Positions 32,652 to 48,860 of a DNA stretch of 64,000 bases are shown piece after piece (positions within the stretch are counted from its first letter, which is position 1; each line of letters begins with the position of its first letter). The position numbers were made by a program, and so were the translations under genes. The DNA is from Muricea muricata (Eukaryota > Cnidaria > Anthozoa > Malacalcyonacea > Plexauridae): the NCBI GenBank assembly GCA_963855995.1, contig OY979717.1, positions 2,353,179 to 2,417,178 of the forward strand. The letters run 5' to 3'. The notes beneath the pieces were generated by a model. That model worked only from the letters and a program-made list of their open reading frames with translations, was not told the DNA's origin and did no database searches.

Positions 32652-33382
32652 GTATGAAACACGCGTGTTTTCTGCGTGGGCTTCACGGGAGCTGAAAAAT
32701 GACTAAAGTTTTCCGATCAATGTTGTTCAATTTTTGCACTTAAATGCTGATTTTAACGGTAAATACCCTACCTAAAAGCTAAAAACTAAACGAAAAGGTA
32801 AGATTAATCCAACTGCAGTCCATATTATTCTGTGTTTTGTTCAAATCCCTCATAGGCGGTCGAGAAAAACAAAAGTTTGCTTGTGTTTCTCCACGGGGTT
32901 TTTTCTGAACTTGAATTTCATTCGCCAAATAACATTGCTTTTTATGATGAACTGTTTCTAAAATATGGTTATTCTAAAAGACCACTTGCTATAATTTCTA
33001 GAGCCATGGGAAAGCCGTACTAAAAAAAATAGTCGGCCGAAAATATGAAATTTTCACATGATATGATGCCGATTTTTCATACGGAATTCAGTAATATTTC
33101 CGCGCAGGGGCCTGGATCATACCTACAAGTCCTGTAAGAGTCATGAATTTAACTAATGGTTATGTATCCTTAAAGAAAGGGGCGGAGATAGCCTTGTGTG
33201 AAACAATTGGGTGTGTCAGGAATTTCGAACATCAATCTGTCGATGGAGACGTTAAAAATGATTTGCCGGCGAGTTACGAACTTCCTGAACACCTTGGTGA
33301 TTTATATAGTCGTAGTAAAGCGTCTATTGGTGAAGAAAATGAAACGAAGTTGGCTCAATTGTTGGCAGAATTCCAAGACATA

Positions 33383-33414
33383 GATATTACAACGCACAGA
33401 TATTACAACGCACA
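33383..33414 (+). repeat. 16-bp tandem duplication in gypsy pol
   Basis: GATATTACAACGCACA occurs twice head to tail. Sixteen bases shift the frame by one, ending the upstream ORF at 33445 and separating it from RT. Confidence 0.95.
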
Positions 33415-34083
33415 AGATCGACGTTGGCGAAGCCAAGCCCATTAAACAACACGCAAGAAGACTGCCAATAAAACAACGAGAAGAAGCAAACGCTTTGGTC
33501 GAAGAGATGCGACTCCAAGGTGTGATAGAGCCATCACATAGTACATGGACCTCTCCCGTAGTACTAGCCACAAAGAAAGATGGCAGTACAAGATTTTGCA
33601 TCGACTACCGAAGGTTGAACAAAGTTACAAAACGTGATTCGTACCCCCTTCCACGGGTGGATACAACTTTGGATGCCATCAATGGTTCAAGTTGGTTTTC
33701 GACTTTGGACTTAAAGAGCGGGTATTGGCAAGTGAAAATGGAATCCGATGATAAAGAGAAAACAGCCTTTACGACTGGAGAAGGGTTGTGGCAGTTTATT
33801 GTGATGCCATTTGGTCTCTCGAATGCTCCGGCAACATTTGAACGGCTTATGGAACGTGTTCTTCAAGGATTACCTTGGACGATATGTTTAGTCTATCTGG
33901 GGCCGGTTGTATAAAGCTCTTAACTGCTTTTTAACTACCCAAAAAGTAGTTAAATAGTGGTTAACTTTAACCACGTAGTTAGGTCGGTTGTACAAAAAAG
34001 CAGTTAGCGTTAACTGCAGTTAAAAAGTAGTTAAAGTTAACTATCCTCAATGGCATAGTTAACTTCCCAAAACCTAGTTAAAT

Positions 34084-34326
34084 ATGGCGGCTGTATTAAG
34101 AGTGATCAACTCTCATGAGCGAGATAATACTGAAAGACAACGCTTACCTAGAGTTTTTAATTGTCATCTTCCCTAGGAAGATTTCTAAGTTGAAGAACTC
34201 CTAAAACGCTATAGATTTGGCGGAAAATCCTTGCTTTTTATAGCGCGACTCATCGACCGCGAAGTGAGACCACTAACAAGGCGAAACCAGGCTCATCACC
34301 TAAGACTTATAATTTTAGCAGACTAG
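34084..34326 (+). pseudogene. Harbinger transposase, N-terminal remnant
   Basis: From ATG 34084 the frame reads MAAVLRVINSHERDN, then, past an early TAG and TAA, ELLKRYRFGGKSLLFIA and REVRPLTRRNQA. This is the N-terminal region preceding the DDE domain in PIF/Harbinger transposases (family knowledge). The DDE catalytic domain itself is deleted. Confidence 0.65.
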
Positions 34327-34670
34327 CAGTGGTAGTGGTTGGTGGTCTTGCTGCAGGACGTCCACCTGTTTTCCTTTGAGACTGCATTATCCCAGAATTT
34401 GTTGGGGTTTTTTTGTCAATTTGGGCCATGCTTTGCTATTTTCCCGAATTTCTATTTGTGTACGTTTTTCATAGCTGTTAATCTGGGAAGTAAATAGTTT
34501 CCCACAACTTTTGCTTTTTGGCATTTGTTATTGTGCTCGAAAATTGGCCCCGTAATGTGTCTAAATTTTGTTCAACTACATTAACCAGTAGGTTGCATTC
34601 TTCTGAATTAAAATTTTGTTTTCTTTTCTTTTCTTCCCTTTTTTTGAGTAGTTGCTTTTTGGGCAGACAT
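34327..34670 (-). pseudogene. Harbinger Myb/SANT-like DNA-binding protein remnant
   Basis: From ATG 34670 on minus: a Lys-rich start (MSAQKATTQKKGRKEKKTK), then after a frame slip NFNSEECNLLVNVVEQN, ITNAKKQKLWETI and a TGGRPAA stretch. This matches the Myb/SANT-like partner protein that Harbinger elements encode beside the transposase. Stops and slips make it non-functional. It ends where the transposase remnant ends, tail to tail. Confidence 0.65.
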
Positions 34671-35274
34671 TTTGAATTTGTGTGTATATGTAATTGAGAA
34701 ATTCAACTTAATGTAACTGAGTAACTCAAAATACCTGTAAGCTTGGCAACTGTGGTTACATGGGAAAATATGACCTCAGACATGATACAAATACATATAG
34801 TGTGACATGAGTTGTGTATTGACTTTTGTTACATATGACAACACATCAAATAAATATTGATTCTTGTGTATAACACAATATTGAAAAATATAGTGTACCA
34901 TCTAATAGTGAATAAACTCATACAGATTGAAATATTTAAACTTTAACAACATTAGCCAAGTTGGTTTTAATCTAGGCCAACCCAGATTAGGTTTCATGAT
35001 GAAAATGACTTGAGTTTATTTATAAATTTATCCACACTGCAGAATTTTCTACAAGATCTTGGGGGTGTAAAATCTAGGGGCAGGGGTGCAAAACAGTACA
35101 AGAGTAACCATGCAAATAGGTACTAAACACAGTAAAATTTAGAGATTTGGGGCAGATTTAAGTTTTAATTGCTTAAATAATGAAGCACTTCCCAGGGGTA
35201 CTAAAAACTTTTCCCCAAAAAATCTTGGGGGCAACTCTGACCAACTGCAGTCTGGTAACCAAGGATAATACAAT

Positions 35275-35646
35275 TCACAGGATGAAAAATCAGATTTACA
35301 ATACATTTTCAACCCAGTGCCAAAGTGCAAATGCCATGCAGGCAACAAATTTGTTATTATATAGCGTAAATTTGTGTGCAAATTTGATCATTTGAAAACT
35401 CATATATTCTTCTTTTGGACAGATATTGCTTCAACAATTTGCCACACATTTGAATGATTTGTGCACATTTGATGCATTTGCAGTTTGGCACCCAGGTGCA
35501 AATTTTGTGTGAATCTGGTTTTTCATTTTATGTATGTGTTTCAAATTATCAAATTTGCACTATATAGCAAATGTGTTGCCTTCACAGAATTTGCATTTTG
35601 GCACTGGGTTGAACATGTATTGCAAATCTGATTTTTCATCCTGTGA
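35275..35646. mobile_element. MITE-like inverted-repeat element nested in the Harbinger
   Basis: Long arms of about 130 bp: TCACAGGATGAAAAATCAGA at 35275 matches the reverse complement ending at 35646 (TGATTTTTCATCCTGTGA), continuing through CAACCCAGTGCCAAA on both sides. 372 bp, no coding. Confidence 0.8.
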
Positions 35647-35654
35647 TTCTGTAA

Positions 35655-35909
35655 GGGCTAGTCATTATTCATGGTGGGGGTTTGCACCAAACAGAAACGT
35701 CTTCTCTTGCTAAAAACTTGCTGATTAAACCATTAAAATATTGAAGTAGTTTCTGTAACAAACTGCCACCTATAGCCAAAAACTTTACAAAAGGATACCA
35801 TTAAGTTGTCACACATGTATTTCACCACTTCTATGACATGAGTTCGATAACTGCTTGTTTAATTAATAGGTGACAGTGTAAACCCCCACTATAAAAAATG
35901 ACCAGTCCC
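35655..35909. mobile_element. Second MITE-like element nested in the Harbinger
   Basis: GGGCTAGTCATTATTCATGG followed by a G-run at the left is inverted at the right (CCCCCACTATAAAAAATGAC followed by CAGTCCC). About 255 bp; mismatches in the arms. Confidence 0.65.
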
Positions 35910-38864
35910 CCAATATCTAGTAATCCATTTCCAGTACATGTCTTGACTTCGCTTTTCTTCATTAGCATATGTTTGAAAAATAAACATTTTAACATCTTTA
36001 GACAAATCTGCTTGGCACTCTCGATACAGTCAGTGAGTCAGACAAACAAATTACACAATTTAGCACATGTGACGTCCAGTGATCCAGACAAGTTTTGGCC
36101 AGTTTTAAGGTCGAAATTTACAAACCAACGAATTAGTACTTTCTTCGATAATGGTGAATGTTTGTATTTGTAAGAAAAAATATATAACGATTGCTTTTAT
36201 CACAGATCCGGCACATTCTTCTGCAATTATTTGAATCGAATTTGTTAGCCATTTTTAAACAAACAATATTTAATTTATTTTAATTTATGTCAACTGCCCC
36301 ACGCGAGCCACACGCAAGTTAACGCAGTTAAGTCGTGCAGTTAACTAACTACGGTTAGGGATTTAACTAGGGTAGTTAACGCTAACTGCAGTTAACTTTA
36401 ACCACTTTTTTATACAACCGGCCCCTGGACGATATCATTGTTCATGCGAGAACGTTAGACTGTGAATTTGATAATCTTCGAGCAGTTTTCCAGAGACTAC
36501 GACTAGCTGGACTTAAGTTAAACGCGAAGAAATGCAATCTTTTCCAGAGAAACGTACGTTATCTTGGACACATTGTTGGTGGAACGGGTAATGCAGTTGA
36601 TCCGCTGAAAACAGATGCTGTTAGTGCGTGGCCAGAACCCCAAAACCAGAGCGAAGTCAGAAGTTTCCTTGGATTGTGTACGTATTACCGCAGGTTTGTT
36701 TCTCATTTCGCTGACGTTGCCCGACCCTTGCACCAGCTGACAGAAAAGAATTGTGAGTTTGCCTGGACTGACAAATGTCAAAGATCGTTTGAAAAGTTAA
36801 AGCAATTGTTAACGTCAACACCGATTTTGGCTTATCCAAACATAGAGGAAGAATTTTGCCTAGATACGGACGCATCTGACTGTGCGATCGGAGCTGTGTT
36901 GTCACAAAAACAGGGTGGTAAAGAAAAGGTGATAGCCTATTTTAGTAGAACACTGACCCGACCTGAGAAGAACTATTGTGTGACCAGGAAGGAACTTCTG
37001 GCTGTCGTAAAAGCAATTGAACATTTCCACTATTATTTATATGGTCAGAAATTTCGGGTACGAACGGATCATTCAGCATTGCAGTGGATGATGGAATTCC
37101 GCAATCCCCAAGGTCAACTTGCTCGATGGTTAGAAGAGCTCCAAACTTATAACTTGACAGTTGAACACCGACCGGGGTCGAGACACCAGAATGCTGATGC
37201 TTTGTCCAGACGCCCCTGCTATGAGGACAATTGCAACCAATGTGCAAGACTTGAAGAAAGGTTCCAGTTTAAAGCAGTTGGACGGGTAAGGAAGCATATC
37301 AATAGCCAAGTGGGACAGGGTAACCGTTCAGAAGAAGACGTGGAGACGCCTCCAGTTGACTCTGAAAAATGGAGAGAAGGACAAAGTAAAGATATTAATG
37401 TAGCTATATTGGCCAAAGCATTGAAAAATGGCAAGCCAAGACCGGAATGGTCTTCTATTGCGCCACAGAGTGAAGAAACAAAAACTTTGTGGGCACAGTG
37501 GGACAGTTTACGTTCGATTGATGGTATACTTTATCGGGTTTGGGAGGATTCCAGTGGTGAAAAGGAGAGCTTACAAGTTATAGTACCAAAAATTCTACGA
37601 AAGGAAATTTTTGTTTTCTTGCATGGTTCAAAAGTTGGAGGACATTTTGGTGTTAACAAAACTATTGGTAAAGTGAAAGAAAGATTCTACTAACCAAAGT
37701 TACGGGATGATATTAAAAGATGGTGCGCTCAGTGTGACTTGTGTGCATCAAGAAAGGGTACAACAAGAAGGATGAAAGCACCGTTGGCTACTTACCTGGT
37801 TGGAGCCCCAATGGAGAGAATTGCCATAGATGTATTGGGACCTTTACCGGTTTCAGAAGACGGTAACAAATATATTCTGATTGCAATGGATTATTTTACG
37901 AAGTGGCCCAAAGCTTACCCACTTCCGAATCAAGAGGCGGTAACAGTAGCAAAAGTTTTGGTTGAGCAATTTCTATCTCGGTTTGGAACGCCGATCGAAT
38001 TACACTCTGATCAAGGGAGGAACTTTGAGTCTCGAGTATTTGCGGAGATGTGCAGCCTGCTGGGAATAAAGAAAACGAGAACGAGGCCCCTGCACCCACA
38101 GTCTGACGGCATGGTGGAACGGTATAATAGAACATTGGAAAACCAGTTGGCAATTTTTGTAAATGAAAATCAGAAAGACTGGGACCGACATATACCGCTG
38201 TTACTTATGGCATACCGAACGGCAACTCATGAATCGACAAGACTTACGCCAGCAAAAATGATGATGGGACGACAATTACGAATCCCACTGGATTTGGCAC
38301 TTGGGCTTCCCCCGGAAGGAAGCAGGAACTCGGAATTATCGTATGTGAAAAAGTTAGAAGAGAGCATCAATATTGCGCATGACTTTGCTCGAAAGCGTTT
38401 AAAGATAACAGCAGATTGAATGAAAACGAGGTATGACCTAGATGCTACAGCAGAAAGGTTGACTGTTGGAACTGCTGTGTGGCTTCACAAACCCCAAAGA
38501 AAGAAAGGATTGTCTCCTAAATTGGCTAAACATTGGGCCGGTCCTTACGTAATTACGAAGCGAGTAAATGACCTAGTATATAGGATACAACTGTCAAACC
38601 GCAGCAAACCAATGGTGGTACACCGTAACAGATTAAGGAAATATGTTGGCGAATAAACATACCGCGGGTAGCACCAGTGGAGGAAAGAAGTGAAGAAAGA
38701 ACCGAAGCAAATCGCGGGGACGTAAGTCAGTCAGGGGCACAACCGCTGAGACGAAGTACCAGAGTAAGAACAGCGCCTGTTCGTCTCAACTGAACATGTA
38801 ATTAAGAGATTAATATTCGAAGTTATGACCGCTGTTGGGCGGCAAACCGGGACGGTTTGGACTC

Positions 38865-38877
38865 AAGGAGGGGAGTA
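38865..38877 (+). promoter_or_regulatory. Polypurine tract of gypsy 2
   Basis: AAGGAGGGGAGTA immediately precedes the LTR start TGTTGCGG, the position of the plus-strand primer in LTR retrotransposons. Confidence 0.7.
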
Positions 38878-39101
38878 TGTTGCGGTGAACTATAAACATT
38901 GTATAATTTTAGCGTGAACTCTGAGTGCAATAACCGTGACTTGAACAATAGTATGCAAATTAGAGGCTTTAGAGGTGTGGAGATGGATATATATAAAAAG
39001 CCAGACAAGGCTGGTTGGGTTGTTGATTTTAAAAATTAGATCGCATGTAGAGAGGACTTTGTTTTTTTGGGCATTTGATTAAAAGGGACTTGGGTGCGTA
39101 A

Positions 39102-39103
<2 letters not shown>
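38878..39103 (+). repeat. 3' LTR of gypsy 2
   Basis: Begins TGTTGCGG and ends GCGTAACA (TGTT/AACA). 226 bp. It contains a TATA-like ATATATAAAAAG near 38989. It is followed directly by an (AAT)n array, so the insertion was into, or later bordered by, the microsatellite. Confidence 0.75.
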
Positions 39104-42710
<3,607 letters not shown>

Positions 42711-42716
42711 ATTAAA

Positions 42717-42970
42717 TGTCTCATCCACTCGAGACTCCTTTGGACGACAGCGCGGTCCTTGTTATCAGTCTGGTAACATGGGCTAAATTGCCAGTGAATA
42801 TAAGTGTCGACGGGCGAATTAGCGAATAAATATCGAGCAAAAATGTTGTCTGGCGCAACGGTTTCTTTAGTAAGCAGAGAATTGATCAATAGCCCTTTGA
42901 AGCCGTGCTCTTTCAAGGCGCGGGGATTGGCGGGGAGGGCATTCAGGTGCTGGGGATGAAAGATATTGGG
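42717..42970 (-). pseudogene. Unrecognised ORF fragment
   Basis: On minus an open frame of about 80 codons reads NALPANPRALKEHGFKG, then FARYLFANSPVDTYIHWQF and VVQRSLEWMRHLI before running into the AAT array. The composition looks like real coding sequence and differs from neighbouring spacer, but I recognise no family. It may be a transposon protein cut by the array. There is no clear start. Confidence 0.35.
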
Positions 42971-45900
42971 GTTCGGCTCGAGAAAATGAGAATATCACAT
43001 TAGTTTCTGTTCGTAGCGATGAGAAACTCTAGTATTTTAGGAGTCGATTTTTTAATCAGGAGGCATCATTTTGGACATCGCGGGCGGAAAGCTCTCCTGC
43101 CTGACCTACGGGTGAACCCCAGTTAGTTATTGAGACATCTGCTCCTAGTGTGAACAAGCTAAGCAAAACAGCAATACAACACCAGTAACGTTTTATACCT
43201 ACTGACTCAAAAATCAAAATTACTTTTAAGTTCCCAGTTTCGTGTGCAAGCCATTTTTAATGTGTTCAAATAGGCTATACGCACCTCCCTAGTTGTAAAC
43301 ATTTAAATTTTAGAATTTTTTGTTCATTCTACTGAGTACACAAGCAATCTATATTTATAAAAAACTTCATATTTCAAGCCGCTTCGCGACGTTGAGAGCG
43401 ATTTCAAATTCAGTTTTTTCAAGTTCAGTTTTTTATACACCTTGTATTACTTGCTCTTTTATCGCGCACTTTAATTATTTTCCTATGTGGCTCTGCGTTC
43501 CATCTTGTTGCTGTGAAAATAGTTATATGATTTGCAGGATGGACCAAACGGAGGTGGTTGATACATACAGCATGGTTGGAAGTTGGTAAGTAAGTATTGC
43601 TCAATCTCAACATATCCACGTGACACCAAAGTATGTGCTTTTAATTTGCAGCTTCTCAAAATCACTACGCTTGCGCTAGGACCTCAACGAATAGAAATGC
43701 TGTAATGCTTAGTTACAAGAAGGCATATCAGAATCTCAAACAAGCTAGCGCAAACAAGCTAGCGCAAATATTTCAACCCTTGTGATTAGACTTTTGAAAC
43801 AAATTGTCGTCATTTTTTGTGATTCGCTTTTAGAAAACCAATTTTTATATCCCATTGTTGTAATCAAACAGTCACAAAGAGCAGCGACCCGTCAACCCCC
43901 AAGATGGATGAAGATTATTTCCTGTTGATTATCCAGCCTAAGAAAATAAATATAGATCCGAACGGATATAGGTTGGATATGATACGGAGTTGACAAAAAT
44001 ATCTTAAAAAATATAATCTCAAACGGTCGGTGCCATGTTTGGTAGAAACAACAATAAAAAGGCCAAGCTCTTCGACTGTCGATTTTTTTCAGGAGCTGCG
44101 CAAACGTTGATAAATCCACGGTTCTCAAATTCACAGTTCTGTTTCTACTGCCTTCAACATACGATGAATACCACTTCTTATAAATGTTGATTTTCATGTC
44201 ACAGTGACACAGTCTTAGACACGGTAGTCAGGCTTTTTCGCTTATGCAAAAGGCTTATTTTCTGCTGATTTTGTTCATGGAACATCTACCGAAGGTTCTA
44301 ATACTCGATTTGATAATGTCACTTTAACTAAACGTCAATGTATCAGTATGCCAAGTGGGATGCAAAATTTAAAAAAAAAACTACTTTATACACCACTTTA
44401 TCATTATAATCATAAGCCAGCCCAATGGACGCTAATACTATATGCTAATCGCAATTATGACGTCATTTGTCACCATAACTCATGATTTGAATGCATGCTT
44501 TAATTGCTTTTAGTTTTCTTTTATCAAAACAAGCATAAGCGGCCATCGAAATTCTATGTAGTTGTCGCTTTGCATCATATGACGTGTCGTGAAAGTCTAA
44601 AAAACGTCGAAAACTCCAATAGTATAGGAAGCTTAAACTACTATTGCCAATGTCATGACATTTCAACGTTTGAAGTGTTTTCAGAAATAATTTGAGATGT
44701 CATATGTTTTACGTATGCATTTCATCTCTATGTCATCATTTAGTTTTTAACCCATCTGGCGAATCATTCATCTGATATCCATCGCAGGCTCAGTAACATA
44801 TGTCATTTGGTTAACTAATGACCCTGTATCCCACTAAAGGACAATCAAAATTGACCCGAAGTTAGACAACACAAGCAGTGTTCAAAATCTTAATGTCGTG
44901 ATTGAACTTTCGCCTATAATGATATAGCTACTGTAAAACTTGTAAGTACAGTTTACCATATTTGTACCACATCGTATAACCGACGATATTTACTTTACTA
45001 TAGCTTTGTTTATGAAGTGTATATCGTTTCAAAGTTCTCTTGAATCAATGGTTTTGTTGTGAACACAATCACATAGTTAGACAATGGATGCAGCACATTC
45101 AGTAATTCAGTAAGTACGTGTAAAATTAGTGGTGCTGTAATGCCGGATACTATTACCTGTCTTATTTGTCTTTAAGTTAACCGAATTTTCATGCTATGTT
45201 GTTATATATGCGCTGCGAACACTAGATATGTCTTGAATTGTGTTTGTTTTCTGCTTAACTTGACGCGGTGTTCTGAAAACGTATTCGTCACGCAAAAACG
45301 TCATTATTAAGAACAAGGTTATAGCCTATCAGTAAACGACTGACAAGAAGTCTAGGTGCCATAAACAGTAGGACATTGAATCTTAGCCGGCGATGTTTGA
45401 AAGTTATTGATTCATCCGATGTACACATATATCTCTCATTATGCGTTTAAGCTTTGTCGTTCACGCTGTGCTGGAAATGGGATACATGACTGCGTAAATA
45501 CGTTTCTCTGTCTAAGCCATGTTAGCAATGTCCTTATCTTATAACCGAAAATACCAATTCGATTTTATCTTTGCAAATTAATTGACGGTCATTAACTGCT
45601 CATAAATGCTTGTATATGCATGTGAAATCTAAATAGATGAATACTATCTGAAATTCATTTATCTTGCTTAATGGTCACAAATAATCCACTGTATAAAGAA
45701 AAGTCGGTTTATGGACGCGTAGTCCGCCTATGATCTAATAGTACGAAGATTTGAAGTGTCAAACGACAAACATCTATGAACGCCAGCCTGTGGTCAATTT
45801 AACATTGGATTTGCTCCAATTGTGATGTTTTAGTGGAAAATCATTCCCATTTTCTGCGTCTGTATGTACGAAACACTGAAGCGGTACAGGCAATTCAATG

Positions 45901-47144
45901 TGTTATATTTTATACCTTTTGACAGTGCGTACACTTATACTGATTTGTTCGAGGAGCTTTTAGTGGCATTATACATTGAGTCTTTTGTTTTACCGCAGCT
46001 AATCAAATGATTTAATTTATTTAAGTAAATAAACTCTTGACTTTGTGACGGTATGCATTGAAAGAATTTGAGTATAAAGTCTCGCTGCTGTTGAAGTCAC
46101 AACTATAGGGATCTTTGTACTGATCTAAGAATAAATTAGTTCTGTATGTAGTTGTAGCAGCATAGGACATTTTATGGAGGCCGTTGGTATAAATTGCTTA
46201 TTCCGTGTCAAATTAATGTCCGTGCTACTGATTCTGTTACCATAGCGATTTAGCTACAAAACGTCGAAATCAGCTATATCATCAATTCATTGTCAAACCT
46301 ATCATATACAAAGTGAAGAGCTGCGTACAATAACCTCAAATACAACCATTAATATATTATTTTGCATTTTTACTATTACTCTGCGATGGGAACTATATAT
46401 TGCGGTTAGTTGCATACTTGGAATCCCTAAACATCTATACATCTATATATGCATTATATATACCTTATATATTCCAATAACAAAAAATGAACTTGATACA
46501 AATCATGAGGAATATATTTTACACCGTCTAACCAGTCCACCTTTGTATATGTGTTAAAAACGAACTGGTGTTAGTTGTATCACTTGCATGGCAATTAATC
46601 CTCAGTTTGTCTATAACTACTTGTACAAGTACATAAACGTGCGTTCACGAAAAGTTTGAACCAAATATTTCGGCTAACCGGAAAATAAAAAGACTACATT
46701 TATTTCTAGAGTAACATTGCAAATAAATTGTTTTTATATTTTATTATTTGAAAGTCGTTTTAATTGAATTTTTTAATTTGCGTGACTTTGTTGGGCCGAG
46801 ATTGGACCATGTGACAAAAATGTGTCGATGTGTCGTGATGTTTTTGGTTTTTCTGTCTGGACGAACGCGCTCAAACGTCCAGAATAGCTACAGGTGAAAG
46901 GACAAGTATCACAGGGCTATATATAACCACCATTGACCATGCATTGCTAAAACTAATGGCCAAAATATTGACCATTAGTTGACCATCAAGGTGAATATCA
47001 ATTAATCCTTCCATGCGGCTTTTATGTCTCTGGATAATTTCTGCCAACATCTGTGCGGACACTGTAATTGGAATCCTCTAGCAGATGGCTTTGAAAATGA
47101 GTGGCGATTGCACTGTTCACTGTCAGATGTTATATGGTAATGAT
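42971..47144. other. Long spacer without supported genes
   Basis: About 4.2 kb of AT-rich DNA. Two ATG-plus-donor mini-exons (43540 and 45085) were considered and not supported. No terminal repeats or long ORFs are recognised. It could contain 5' non-coding exons or regulatory DNA of the KANK gene downstream; nothing specific is visible. Confidence 0.45.
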
Positions 47145-47637
47145 GAAACACCCAGGCGCGGATCTAGGGGGGGTCAAAGCGGTCATATGACCAACGTAGA
47201 ATTTGCGTAACAGTCCAGTTACGTCGTGCATTGCGGTCAGTGGCCATAAATTTGTTGAAATCGCGGTCCAGCTGCAATATTCCGGTCAGACATTAAGAAA
47301 ATTCCTGCTTTGTGGTGTGGGAATTTCGAAAATCCTATGAACGCACTGGACTACATAAGTGATTGTATAGATCAGTTTTGACCGACTCGGGTGGCGAATC
47401 TCAGTCACTTGATTGGTCAATTTGATTTTTGACCGACTTGTGGGGTGGACTGACCGGTTTGCCTTATCAGGGGCTCTAAAAGGATGCGATTGATTGGCTC
47501 ATTCAAAAAAATTCTGCCATTTCATTGGCCAAGTTTTTTTGACCGACTTGGCTAATTCGCAGCTGGAAGCATTCGGCGGTCAGGGAATGTTTTATTGTGT
47601 TACGAAAGGTATGTTATGAAATCAGAGTTGGTTAGAA

Positions 47638-47906
47638 ATGTCACTTGCTCCTTTGAGTATTTTCAAAGCTTTTTTAAGAATGTTTGACAGTGACGATACT
47701 TGTACAGGCGACGGCGAAGTAGAAAGTCTGCAACAGATTTATGAAGGTCTTTTGAACCGTGTGCGTGGGGCACGCAAGTGCTCGCTTGCAGAGCTGCTGT
47801 CTGCTATAAACAGCTCAGAGTTCACACTTAACGGAAATTTCTCGGTGGAGCATTTTGTTCCAAATTATGCCCGTGGACGGGAGAAGAAGTGTTTCACTGC
47901 GATAAG
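47638..47906 (+). CDS. Unrecognised coding exon inside the hAT element
   Basis: ATG at 47638 (MSLAPLSIFKAFLRMFDSDD) opens about 89 codons ending at GATAAG, followed by GTAAGC, a good splice donor. It includes KCSLAELLSAINSSEFTLNG. The function is unknown. No BED finger or RNase H motif is seen, so it is not an evident transposase exon. The next exon could not be identified with confidence; 48861-49049 is a candidate. Confidence 0.4.
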
Positions 47907-48860
47907 GTAAGCGTGAGTCTATTTAAATCATATTTAACCTTTATAAAACGCGTTTATAGTTTCGAATAGTATAAATATTCGATTTGCATATTTGTGCGTA
48001 CAGTGAATCGGTCAAAGAAGGTCAAGTGCTTTATTCGATTTGCTGTATTGTAAATTTGTAATGCCATTCAGCCCATTGATTATTCGATTTAGACACTTCA
48101 CCAGAAATGACTAATTTCTTTGAAATGTTCCAAATGTTGACTACACTTAAATTTTTGTGTTTATAAGTGTTATAAATATGAATACAAAGTATTATTAAAT
48201 GTTTAGGCTCGTGTCACACTGCATGGCTTAGATATAACGTACTATACTACCGTATTCAATTATTAATGCAGTCTTTCTTCAGGATGTTAAAAATCTCCAT
48301 ATGAGCAGTTACTGCTGTTTGAATTTATGACTACTTAAAAACATGTGTGTACCTGTATATTTTTAAATATTGTTATTATTCTACAAATGCTCTTATGCTC
48401 ACAGCCTCACACAGAGTTAAATGTATTATACTTTAATCATTTTAATGTGTTTTAATATTTCTTAATTCTTAGATTCGAGACTTCTGGTAACTGCCTGTAC
48501 AGTTCTGTTTTCATAGTATTGGCAGGTAATAATAGTTTAGTACAAAACTTACGAATTTTGACATCCTTAACAGTGACTATTATCCCCAGCATCCATGTTT
48601 TTTAACTATTGTGAATGAACATAGTCAGTACTTTAGGAATATTGATAATCTTTTACTGAAGTCTGTTTCTGAAGAGAGTTCGGATTCTGGTAAAACCAAG
48701 CAAGACTTGGTAAAACAAGAGGCAATTTAAATTGCAATGACTTGAAATGGTCATCTTTTCTTTGTATTTTGGGTTTATCATCTGTTTTAGGTAGAAATAT
48801 ACATACTTACTACCCTGATTGTGGTGAGGAAAGGTATAAAGTGCTTTTAAATGGCCCTAA

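Larger units (their letters stand above)
29746..33124. other. Spacer, unassigned, with one hairpin MITE and a short tandem repeat
   Basis: No gene can be supported in about 3.4 kb. 29750-30060 repeats TTCAACTT-like words. Several short ORFs on both strands lack motifs. Two structured pieces are listed separately (31494-31594 and 32529-32596), as is a candidate first exon at 32622. Confidence 0.5.
33900..36424 (+). mobile_element. PIF/Harbinger transposon, 2525 bp, target duplication CTG
   Basis: Termini GGGCCGGTTGTATAAA and TTATACAACCGGCCC are inverted, and CTG flanks both sides (33897-33899 and 36425-36427). Subterminal AGTTAAC/GTTAACT motifs are dense at both ends. Remnants of both Harbinger genes lie inside in convergent orientation. 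Two MITE-like hairpins are nested in its right half. A 144-bp relative lies at 60211. Confidence 0.93.
33143..38656 (+). pseudogene. Ty3/gypsy pol: RT, RNase H, integrase
   Basis: RT: ATKKDGSTRFCIDYR, SWFSTLDLKSGYWQV, VMPFGLSNAPATF, and the catalytic YLDD codons, which the Harbinger splits (YL before, DD after). RNase H: CLDTDASDCAIGAVL, VTRKELLAVV, RTDHSALQWM and ADALSR. Integrase: CAQCDLCASRKG, IDVLGPLP, HSDQGRNFES and a Glu in SDGMVERYN, then a C-terminal GAVWLHKPQRK-like region and a chromodomain-proximal tail. Damage: a 16-bp tandem duplication at 33383-33414 shifts the frame, and stops lie at 37691 (TAA, where Trp is usual) and 38417 (TGA). Otherwise the frame is continuous and conserved. 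Confidence 0.92.

Noticed and set aside
32645-33131. 13-bp inverted repeat CTTGTAGGTATGA as transposon ends
   Set aside because: No extension of the arms and no target duplication; could be coincidence.
43535-43586. Mini-exon MDQTEVVDTYSMVGS with acceptor-like and donor-like flanks
   Set aside because: Its end phase does not join the KANK exon at 50.6 kb and there is no homology; likely chance.
45084-45111. ATG followed by eight codons and a GTAAGT donor as a KANK first exon
   Set aside because: Joining it to the acceptor at 50594 puts KANK out of frame.
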